Positions 9,232 to 15,226 of a stretch of DNA of 54,578 bases are shown here, piece after piece. The position numbers and the translations under genes are program-made. Origin of the DNA: Spirochaetales bacterium (GTDB taxonomy: Bacteria; Spirochaetota; Spirochaetia; DSM-2461); the NCBI GenBank assembly GCA_022360655.1, contig JAKSCK010000079.1, positions 1-54,578 on the forward strand, written 5' to 3'. The notes beneath the pieces are model-generated. The model saw nothing but the letters and a program-made list of their open reading frames with translations. It was not told the origin of the DNA and did no database searches. Every line of letters begins with the position of its first letter. The first letter of the stretch is position 1.

Positions 9232-9777
9232 TTAGGACAGTTCAATTCCAGGGCGTTTTTTGGGGAAGCGTTTTCCTACGGCTACACAGCTTCCCTTATC
9301 ATCAAACACCACACCTTCATTCCAGTATTCGACGGCAGCAAACATGGCATTTCCTCCGTCGTTGTCATCACTCTTTTCTGTGCGATAGGACACGTAGTCG
9401 GCGAGTTTGATGTAGTCTTCTTGAGCTAGGCAGGCCAGACGCTCTTTGTTGAAGGCATTCCATTCATCAATGGCGGTGAATCCATCCCCTTCATCTTCCA
9501 CAATGAGTCGAGCCTCTTCTGTGGAGAAGGAGTACCATACACGAATTTTTTTCTGTGGATCGGAATGATTTCCATGCTTCACGGCATTCTTGATGATTTC
9601 ACTGATTTGCTGCTCTAGAAGGTTGATTTCTTTGATTTCTGGAGGGGCTTTCTGAACAATCATCAGGGTGAAGTAGCGAATCTGTCGGTAGTCGCTAGGG
9701 AATTCTTTGGAAAACATGGATTCCCGGGAGAATAGGGGATGTTGACTCTCTTGCAATATGCTTTTGATGTCGCTCAT
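9232..9777 (-). CDS. GHKL ATP-binding protein, RsbW/SpoIIAB-like (anti-sigma or switch kinase)
   Basis: 181 residues with a histidine-kinase-type ATPase fold but no phosphoacceptor His domain. The N-box is SEIIKNAVKHGN (~residues 60-71), the G1 box is VEDEGDGF (~95-102), and a GGNAMFAA segment (~145) stands where G2 would be. Such single-domain kinases phosphorylate a STAS antagonist and thereby switch binding partners. The STAS gene lies directly upstream, 21 nt away, which supports a kinase-antagonist pair. The ATG at 9777 has AGGAGT 8 nt upstream. No sigma factor is adjacent, so the output target is unknown. Confidence 0.85.
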   Translation of the reverse strand: MSDIKSILQESQHPLFSRESMFSKEFPSDYRQIRYFTLMIVQKAPPEIKEINLLEQQISEIIKNAVKHGNHSDPQKKIRVWYSFSTEEARLIVEDEGDGFTAIDEWNAFNKERLACLAQEDYIKLADYVSYRTEKSDDNDGGNAMFAAVEYWNEGVVFDDKGSCVAVGKRFPKKRPGIELS

Positions 9778-9797
9778 GTGAGACTCCTGCTTTTCTC

Positions 9798-10136
9798 TTA
9801 ATCTGTTAACTCACGAACGGCTTCAATGACATTTCCTGTGATGGGAAAATAGCCCATGAGTTTGGTGAGTTCAATCACCTTTTTGACAGATCCTCTGACA
9901 TTGGTAATGAGAAGCTTTAGACCCAGTTTTTTGATGGTGGAGCAGATGTAAATCAGTGCACCTATTCCACTGGAATCAATGTATTCAACACTCTCAAGGT
10001 TGATGACAATTTTTTGGATCTTTTTTTCTAACATTTTCATGACCAACTCCTTGAGCTTATAGGAGTTGTAGAGATCCATCTCACCATTCACATCGATGAT
10101 GTAGATGTCGCTGCTTTTTCGGATTTTCAGTTCCAA
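9798..10136 (-). CDS. STAS-domain anti-sigma-factor antagonist (SpoIIAA/RsbV-like)
   Basis: 112 residues, exactly one STAS domain. The motif VEYIDSSGIGALI (~residues 51-63) carries the Ser that partner kinases phosphorylate (Asp-Ser-Ser-Gly). Unphosphorylated antagonists bind the kinase and free its client. The next gene encodes a GHKL ATPase of the RsbW type, so the two form a probable partner-switch module. The ATG at 10136 is preceded by GAGGAG. Upstream lie ~230 bp of AT-rich DNA with two strong inverted repeats. Confidence 0.92.
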   Translation of the reverse strand: MELKIRKSSDIYIIDVNGEMDLYNSYKLKELVMKMLEKKIQKIVINLESVEYIDSSGIGALIYICSTIKKLGLKLLITNVRGSVKKVIELTKLMGYFPITGNVIEAVRELTD

Positions 10137-10211
10137 TGCGCTCTCCTCAGATTACCTAAATCTAGATAATATTAGTATTTGTCGGAGATTTGTACCGATG
10201 TATAATTTCAT

Positions 10212-10245
10212 TAATTGCTTTTATAAAAAATTAAAAAAGCAATTA
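10212..10245. repeat. AT-rich inverted repeat (11-bp arms)
   Basis: Arms TAATTGCTTTT (10212-10222) and AAAAGCAATTA (10235-10245) are perfect inverted copies around a 12-nt A/T spacer. Located between the PilZ operon end and the STAS gene start on the same strand. It could end PilZ transcription, since T-rich runs flank it on both strands, or bind a regulator of the STAS operon. Confidence 0.6.
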
Positions 10246-10306
10246 TATTTCTGTTTAAAATTACAATAACATTATCAAAATGGAATTATAATTTTCTGAC
10301 ACTTCT

Positions 10307-10341
10307 GGCAATTTCAAAAATCAAAGATCTAGGAAATTGCC
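10307..10341. repeat. Inverted repeat GGCAATTTC / GAAATTGCC
   Basis: Perfect 9-bp arms (10307-10315 and 10333-10341) around a 17-nt spacer, 29 nt past the PilZ stop codon. No T-run follows on the minus strand, so it is a poor intrinsic terminator. A protein-binding site or 3' stabilising hairpin is possible. Confidence 0.5.
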
Positions 10342-10369
10342 TCACTATATCACTGGAAATTCTGCATCG

Positions 10370-10696
10370 TCAAGAACGACTGTATTGGGCCACAAGGCGG
10401 TGGTAATGCTCTTTTTCTTTTGGTGAAGAAAAACCGGTGAGTTGAAATCCATAGTTATGATGAATCTCATCATTTCGAATCCAACGGAGTTCTCCCTGTG
10501 CTGTAAATGAGGGAATCTGGCTGGTGGGATCTGGGATGATGAGAAGCTCTATGGGCGTTCCTATGGAAGGAGAGATGGGACTGAGAGTCACGATTTTGCA
10601 ACCCTGAGGAGTGAGATCTCGAAGTTGGCCTGGTATCTCTCCTACAAGGACTTTCGCATAGCCGGGGGATCGGCTTTCTGTGCGTAGTTCAGGCAT
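10370..10696 (-). CDS. PilZ-domain protein (probable c-di-GMP receptor)
   Basis: 108 residues, a single PilZ domain. PilZ domains bind cyclic di-GMP through RxxxR and (D/N)xSxxG motifs. Here RTESR stands at residues 5-9, DLTPQG at ~28-33 (Asp-x-Thr-x-x-Gly, a Thr variant of the second motif), and HNYGFQLTGF near the C-terminus. It is cytoplasmic, with no signal or membrane segment. Its ATG (10696) overlaps the stop of the GHKL ATPase gene by 8 nt, so the two are translationally coupled. This suggests that c-di-GMP sensing and a switch kinase act together. Confidence 0.85.
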   Translation of the reverse strand: MPELRTESRSPGYAKVLVGEIPGQLRDLTPQGCKIVTLSPISPSIGTPIELLIIPDPTSQIPSFTAQGELRWIRNDEIHHNYGFQLTGFSSPKEKEHYHRLVAQYSRS

Positions 10697-11213
10697 TGTT
10701 CCACCTTATCCCCATTTCAATTCGCGTTCCTACAACCCTTTCTGGATGGTAATCTGGAACATCTCCCTGTTCATCATAAAAAGTGACATGGAACCGGTGA
10801 AAGAGTTTTCGGGCCACAATCAGGCCCATTCCAAAGCGCGTGTACCCATGGGATTCTCGATATTCTTGAAAACGGGAACTATTGGTATCAATTCCGCTGG
10901 CATTCTCTTGTAAATCATAGGGAAGAATCTTGGTATCAAACCCGCCTCCCTTGTCGGTCACAATGATGATGAGCTCCTCAACATCGGCTCGTATTTCCAC
11001 ATGAATATTGTCCACAACTTTTTGTTCTCTATGGGCGCGAAGGGAATTGTTGATGAGTTCCAAGAGGGCATAACGCATGTGCTCTTCCTCACAGGGGCAG
11101 TGGGGGACAGCGATATCGTTCACCTTTTTGAGGATTTCATGGAAGAGAGCGTTGCCGCGAATGTTCATCACGACGCGTTTGTACTTTCGGCCTTGGAATA
11201 CTATGTGACGCAT
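10689..11213 (-). CDS. GHKL ATP-binding protein (switch kinase-like), coupled to PilZ
   Basis: 174 residues with a complete GHKL ATPase signature: N-box LLELINNSLRAH (~residues 50-61), G1 VTDKGGGFD (~88-96) and G2 YTRFGMGLIVARKLF (~125-139). A dimerisation/phosphoacceptor His domain is absent, so it is not a standard two-component kinase. It resembles anti-sigma kinases or ATPase modules acting on STAS partners. It overlaps the PilZ gene. It diverges from the P-loop/TPR gene at 11294; the 80-bp gap must hold both promoters. No good Shine-Dalgarno precedes ATG 11213. Confidence 0.82.
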   Translation of the reverse strand: MRHIVFQGRKYKRVVMNIRGNALFHEILKKVNDIAVPHCPCEEEHMRYALLELINNSLRAHREQKVVDNIHVEIRADVEELIIIVTDKGGGFDTKILPYDLQENASGIDTNSSRFQEYRESHGYTRFGMGLIVARKLFHRFHVTFYDEQGDVPDYHPERVVGTRIEMGIRWNNA

Positions 11214-11293
11214 GGACTTTAGTAGTCTACAATGAGAGGAAGGGGAAAGCGAAGGGCTATTCCGTTCCCGATGACAATTGCGAGGAATTGTTC

Positions 11294-12061
11294 ATGTATT
11301 CGTACTCCGTTCATGCCGGAATTTCTCATGGAAATCAGTTAGCAAAGCTCAGACCCGAGTTAATGGCGAAAATTCGTTCTGAATTGGATGCCATTGCGCA
11401 TCATCATGGAGGTCGCCCGATTGAAGAGGAGTTGTACCATTTTCCTCCTTCTCTTGGTGAAACCGCTCGAAAAGCGGCAGAAGCGGCTTGGGCGATGCAT
11501 TCTCATCTCATGGACCATGGTAGAGATCTTTTTGGTTCAACAGTTCTTGTGACCGGTTGGGAGCGGGATTCTGGATCTGTGAATGCTTCACGAATGGAAC
11601 CATTGCTCCTCAAAGTTCCTGATGAAGATGGATTATGGGTTTCCCCAACAGCATTGAGTGATTTTTCTCCTTATTTTTCAGGTGAAGAAATGGAGGGACT
11701 GTTCCGGGCTCAGAGTATGCGTGAGGCTGGCCCGCGTCTGGAAGAACGATTGCCTCGGTTGCTTGTTCGACCTGATTGTCTTGATGAGACCACCAAGGCT
11801 TTGGAACAACTGGAATTGGTGAAGGAAGGAAGCGCTGCTCTTGTTCTCAGTGGACGCGCTGGTGCAGGCAAGCGTGCCACCTTGAAGCGTGCTTTTGAAA
11901 CTCTTTACCCAGATGATTCAGGACTACCTTTGGTGATTCCCTTTGCCGATGATTCCGAGGATCCCATGGAACCCTTTGTGCGGGCTCTTGGTCCTTCTTT
12001 GGACGCGGTTGCAGAATGTCTTGATGAACAAGAAGCCATCTGGTGGGAGGCTGAAGGGTGA
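11294..12061 (+). CDS. P-loop/TPR regulatory ATPase, N-terminal part up to an in-frame TGA
   Basis: 255 residues. A ~170-residue N-terminal region without recognisable motifs is followed by a nucleotide-binding segment, ALVLSGRAGAGKRATLKRA (~residues 178-196). This is a Walker-A-like loop GxxGxGK with Arg where Ser/Thr is usual. The frame stops at TGA 12059-12061, yet the same frame continues open for another 720 codons, and the following sequence holds the Walker-B-like strand. The ATPase module is therefore cut in two. The ATG at 11294 has GAGGAA (11282-11287) 6 nt upstream. The likely intact product is a STAND/MalT-like protein of ~977 residues. Nonsense mutation, recoding or a sequence error are all possible. 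Confidence 0.7.
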   Translation: MYSYSVHAGISHGNQLAKLRPELMAKIRSELDAIAHHHGGRPIEEELYHFPPSLGETARKAAEAAWAMHSHLMDHGRDLFGSTVLVTGWERDSGSVNASRMEPLLLKVPDEDGLWVSPTALSDFSPYFSGEEMEGLFRAQSMREAGPRLEERLPRLLVRPDCLDETTKALEQLELVKEGSAALVLSGRAGAGKRATLKRAFETLYPDDSGLPLVIPFADDSEDPMEPFVRALGPSLDAVAECLDEQEAIWWEAEG

Positions 12062-12067
12062 CCCTTT

Positions 12068-14227
12068 TTGGAGCGGTGTCGTCAAGGGCAGTTTCGCACG
12101 GCATCCCGAGACCAGGGAGCCGTAGACCTCCTTCAGGCCTTTGCTCTTTATGTGAAGGCCCATGCTGAACACCGGCGTCGACTTGGCCGTCCAGCCTACA
12201 TTGTAGCGGATGCTGTCGCCGAAACTTCAGAATCCCTTGGTTGGTTCCAATCTTTGATGACCGAATTTTTAGAAAAGGAATGTCTTCGGTTGGTGGTGAT
12301 TCAAGATGGTGATGGGGTGGATTTTGATCTTCCTTTTCCCAAGGATTCCTTGGAATTCCCCATTCCTGAACCAGAGGATTGGAAACAGATTGTGGATGAG
12401 GCCAGTGTTGGTACTCCTCCTTCTCCCCTTGATCTGCGGGACTTACAAGAAAGCTGTGGTGCAAGCCTTTACCGTTTGTTCCATGGATTACTGGCCTGGG
12501 AACGAGGGGAACCTGTGCGTTTTGGCTCTCCAGATCCTGGGGAATCCTTGGTGGAAAGTCTTGATGAAGGGACACGAATCACTTTGTTCCTAGCCCATGC
12601 GGCTTCAGGACTCGCAGATCGAAGCTTCATCTGTGAAAGGAATGGAGAGGATGAGGAGGCGCGCTATCAGGAAGAGGCGCGCTATGACGGCCTTCTCGCC
12701 CTGGGCTTGATTCGAGAAGACCCCGATGGTCGGGTTCGACTTTTACCAGGAGGGCCAACGGCAGCCTTTGCGCTGGATGATCAGAAGGCATTGGCGGCAC
12801 AGGAATTTGGGGCGTATCTTTTTCAACGATATGCCCTTGGTGCTCCGGTTGATTTGTTTCGACTGTTTCGATACCTGGAGCAATGGGGACCCCATCAACA
12901 GGCCATTGCGGCCTTGGATCTTCTTGTGGAAGGGTTGTTGGACAATCGACGTTTACGAGCTGCTGGGATTCTGCTGAATGGTCCTCCCATGGCCACAGCA
13001 GACCTTGGAAGTGGAGAAACCGAAGCACTCCAAAATGTGGTTGGGGCTGCACGGCTTCGTTATGTGCTCCTCACAGGGGATGCGGAAGGGGCTCGTAATC
13101 TTGTACGAGAGGGAACACTCTCTCTCATCAGTGGACGGGGTGACTATTCGGATCGATTCCGCTTAAACCATGCTCGATTCTCCTATGCCACTGGGCGTTG
13201 GGATGATGCTCTTGCGGCTTCTAAAGAGGCCCTCTTTGCTTTCCAAAAATCAGGAAATCATGAAGGAGAAACCCATTCTCATCTCGAACTGGCTCTTTCT
13301 CTGCTTGCGGGGGGGAAGGTGAGAGATGCCATGGAGCATTTTTCCATTTCTCGTCGCATTGGGACTCAGGTGAGTGCTTCTTGGGGAGTGTTACGGGCTT
13401 CCGCTATGGAAGTTGTATCGCACTTTCTCTTTGGGAATATTCCTCGAGCCCAGAGAGAATGCCAAGAATACCGAAACGTGGCCAGACGTGAAGGGCGGCG
13501 AGATTTATGGCTTCTTCTCACACTCCTTTCTGTTCGTATTTCTTGGGAACTTGGGCGATACGGGGAGGCCGCCTCTTATGCGGAAGAAGGGCGGCAAACA
13601 GCAAATTTCTATGGATTGTCAAGTGAAGAACGGGTCATGAGATTGTGGCGGGCTCGAAGTTTGATGACCCAAGGATATGCGGAAGGTCGTCGGCAGCTAC
13701 TCAGTGAAACAGAAACTGATGCCCTGCGTGAAGCCCGGGCTTTTCTGAGTGAAGCGGCATGGCTGGGGGGGAATGTGGATGAGGCTGCAGAACATATTGC
13801 CCTTGCCGCAGGAGCTGAGCGAAAAAGTGTCCGGTTGCAGGGGGAGGCTGACGATTGGTCGGATGGCTTTTTTCCTCTTGAGGGTCGGTTGGCCGATTCC
13901 GGTGGTTCCCTTGATGTCTTGGATGAGCGGATTCGTGCTTTTTCCGTGTTCTTGGGCCACGATGAAGCCTCCTATGAGCAGCTGGATCACCTGCTAGAAC
14001 GGGATGGGAGACGAATTCCTCGTCCCTATAGTTATCAGTATGCGATTTGGGCCTCTCGTCTCGCAGAAGATGATGAACTGAGCACCCGCTATGTCAGCCG
14101 ATCGTTCAATGATCTTCAGATCCGTGCCAGCCGATTTGATGATAACCAAACCAAGCATCGATGGTTGTCTATGAATCCCTGGAATAAATTCATCATGGAA
14201 GATGCTCAGAAAAGAAAGTTTCTTTAG
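12068..14227 (+). CDS. P-loop/TPR regulatory ATPase, C-terminal part downstream of the in-frame TGA
   Basis: About 720 residues in the same frame as the preceding segment. If translated separately, TTG 12068 is the first possible start, with only a poor ribosome site; a continuous reading through TGA 12059-12061 seems more natural. RRRLGRPAYIVADAVAET (~residues 36-53) looks like a Walker-B strand ending in Asp. From ~residue 250 onward the sequence is Ala/Leu/Arg-rich helical repeats of TPR type, for example GRWDDALAASKEALFAF and GRYGEAASYAEEGRQ. This is the arrangement of STAND regulators, where repeats sense or scaffold. No HTH is visible at the C-terminus (ends AQKRKFL). The long open frame argues that any inactivation is recent. 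Confidence 0.7.
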   Translation: MERCRQGQFRTASRDQGAVDLLQAFALYVKAHAEHRRRLGRPAYIVADAVAETSESLGWFQSLMTEFLEKECLRLVVIQDGDGVDFDLPFPKDSLEFPIPEPEDWKQIVDEASVGTPPSPLDLRDLQESCGASLYRLFHGLLAWERGEPVRFGSPDPGESLVESLDEGTRITLFLAHAASGLADRSFICERNGEDEEARYQEEARYDGLLALGLIREDPDGRVRLLPGGPTAAFALDDQKALAAQEFGAYLFQRYALGAPVDLFRLFRYLEQWGPHQQAIAALDLLVEGLLDNRRLRAAGILLNGPPMATADLGSGETEALQNVVGAARLRYVLLTGDAEGARNLVREGTLSLISGRGDYSDRFRLNHARFSYATGRWDDALAASKEALFAFQKSGNHEGETHSHLELALSLLAGGKVRDAMEHFSISRRIGTQVSASWGVLRASAMEVVSHFLFGNIPRAQRECQEYRNVARREGRRDLWLLLTLLSVRISWELGRYGEAASYAEEGRQTANFYGLSSEERVMRLWRARSLMTQGYAEGRRQLLSETETDALREARAFLSEAAWLGGNVDEAAEHIALAAGAERKSVRLQGEADDWSDGFFPLEGRLADSGGSLDVLDERIRAFSVFLGHDEASYEQLDHLLERDGRRIPRPYSYQYAIWASRLAEDDELSTRYVSRSFNDLQIRASRFDDNQTKHRWLSMNPWNKFIMEDAQKRKFL

Positions 14228-14268
14228 GGGCACGTTCTCTTCGGAGTCGTGTTGAAGAGCACCCCTTT
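14227..14268 (+). terminator. Weak terminator-like hairpin after the P-loop/TPR gene
   Basis: GGGG (14227-14230) and CTCTTC (14237-14242) can pair with CCCC (14262-14265) and GAAGAG (14254-14259), followed by TTT. There is an asymmetric internal loop, so strength is doubtful. It starts at the stop codon itself. Confidence 0.35.
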
Positions 14269-14389
14269 CAAATGGATTTGAAGGGGGTCGTTTTGAATTC
14301 CGGCATTGATAACCCCTTTTCAGACCTTGAGTGGCGGCTCCTGAGTATGCAACTTTTTGCTGACCTGTGCGAAAATTTTCAAAGCCTTG

Positions 14390-14419
14390 TTGACACTTCT
14401 GCCTGCTCTGCTGTACATT
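14390..14419 (+). promoter_or_regulatory. Strong sigma70 promoter of tRNA-Met
   Basis: TTGACA (14390-14395), an 18-nt spacer and TACATT (14414-14419) lie 12 nt before the first tRNA base. It is the cleanest -35 box in the window and shows that the housekeeping consensus here is the standard one. Confidence 0.8.
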
Positions 14420-14431
14420 GCCCTCGGTTTC

Positions 14432-14504
14432 GGTGGCGTAGCTCAGTTGGTAGAGCAATCGGCTCATATCCGATCGGTCAGGGGTTCAAGTCCCTTCGCC
14501 ACTA
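14432..14504 (+). tRNA. tRNA-Met (anticodon CAT)
   Basis: A full cloverleaf is visible. The acceptor is GGTGGCG/CGCCACT, the D arm GCTC...GAGC, and the anticodon stem ATCGG/CCGAT with loop CTCATAT (CAT at 14465-14467). The T arm is AGGGG/CCCTT with loop TTCAAGT, and the discriminator base is A. CCA is not encoded. The first acceptor pair is G1-U72, a wobble, not the C-A mismatch of initiator tRNA. The anticodon stem lacks the GGG/CCC run of an initiator, so an elongator Met tRNA is most likely. A tRNA-Ile2 (CAU modified to lysidine) cannot be fully excluded. Confidence 0.95.
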
Positions 14505-14563
14505 TCCATGCCCTTCCTTTTGGGATGGCGCAACACCCGGCGCTGCCGCGGTTTAATATAGAG

Positions 14564-14594
14564 AGGGCCCTTCCCTAGTGGAAGAGCCCTTTTT
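14564..14594 (+). terminator. Rho-independent terminator after tRNA-Met
   Basis: AGGGC (14564-14568) and TTCC (14571-14574) pair with GGAA (14580-14583) and GCCCT (14586-14590) around CTAGT, followed by five T (14590-14594). It lies 60 nt past the tRNA and just before the SET-domain gene. Confidence 0.8.
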
Positions 14595-14611
14595 CGTTTC
14601 TGGAGCCCTTC

Positions 14612-15208
14612 ATGGAGCCTCAATTCCCCTGGCAAAGAGAAATGCAGCAGTTGGGCGTGGAATACCTGAGCCAAAATCGGTATGAGTCCAACTTTCCTCG
14701 GCGATGCGCTGCTGAGAAGACTTTGTATTATCGTCGAAACCGCCGAGAATTTGAGCAACTTGTTCATCGTTACGGCTCTGAGCTTCAAAAAGAGTTGCAT
14801 TATCCGCCTCTAGAAGTTCGATTCTTGGGAAATGAGTTGGGTCGAGGTTTATTTGCGGGAGAAGAGATAAAAGCAGGAGCTTTTCTTGGTGAATATACGG
14901 GCCTTGTTCGGCCGGTTTCTCCAGAGCTACCATTACCACAGGGAGGTTATACCTCAGATTATTCCTGGGGATTTCCTCAATATGGATTATTTTCACCTCA
15001 TCTTGAAATCGATGCAAGAGAAGCTGGTGGGCCACTGCGTTTTGCAAATCATTCCTTTTCACCATCAGCCCAGGTGGAGCATCTTGCGGTAGAAGGCCTA
15101 TGGCGAGTGATTTTTGTGGCTGCAGAACCAATACCAAAGGGATGGGAAATCACAGTGAATTATGGTGATGCATATTGGATTGGTGGAAAGCGGGAACTTG
15201 TGCTTTAA
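14612..15208 (+). CDS. SET-domain protein (putative protein lysine methyltransferase)
   Basis: 198 residues. SET domains transfer a methyl group from S-adenosylmethionine to lysine side chains. The core signatures are in order: LGRGLFAGEEIKAGAFLGEYTG (~residues 75-96, the SAM-contacting GxG strand), LRFANHSFSPSAQ (~148-160, the RFxNHxxxPN-type knot), and ITVNYGDAYW near the C-terminus (the catalytic Tyr-containing YG motif). Pro-Asn is replaced by Pro-Ser. There is no cysteine-rich post-SET segment. About 65 residues of basic helical sequence precede the domain. The ATG at 14612 has GGAG 8 nt upstream. It stands alone between a tRNA terminator and a convergent lipoprotein gene. The target is unknown; in bacteria it could be a ribosomal or DNA-binding protein. 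Confidence 0.87.
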   Translation: MEPQFPWQREMQQLGVEYLSQNRYESNFPRRCAAEKTLYYRRNRREFEQLVHRYGSELQKELHYPPLEVRFLGNELGRGLFAGEEIKAGAFLGEYTGLVRPVSPELPLPQGGYTSDYSWGFPQYGLFSPHLEIDAREAGGPLRFANHSFSPSAQVEHLAVEGLWRVIFVAAEPIPKGWEITVNYGDAYWIGGKRELVL

Positions 15209-15226
15209 TTCTTTTTTATTTAACGA

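Noticed and set aside
12059..12106. Selenocysteine insertion at the in-frame TGA
   Set aside because: A weak CCCTT/AAGGG stem follows the TGA, but the apical GGU-type loop of bacterial SECIS elements is not evident, and a P-loop/TPR protein is not a known selenoprotein type.
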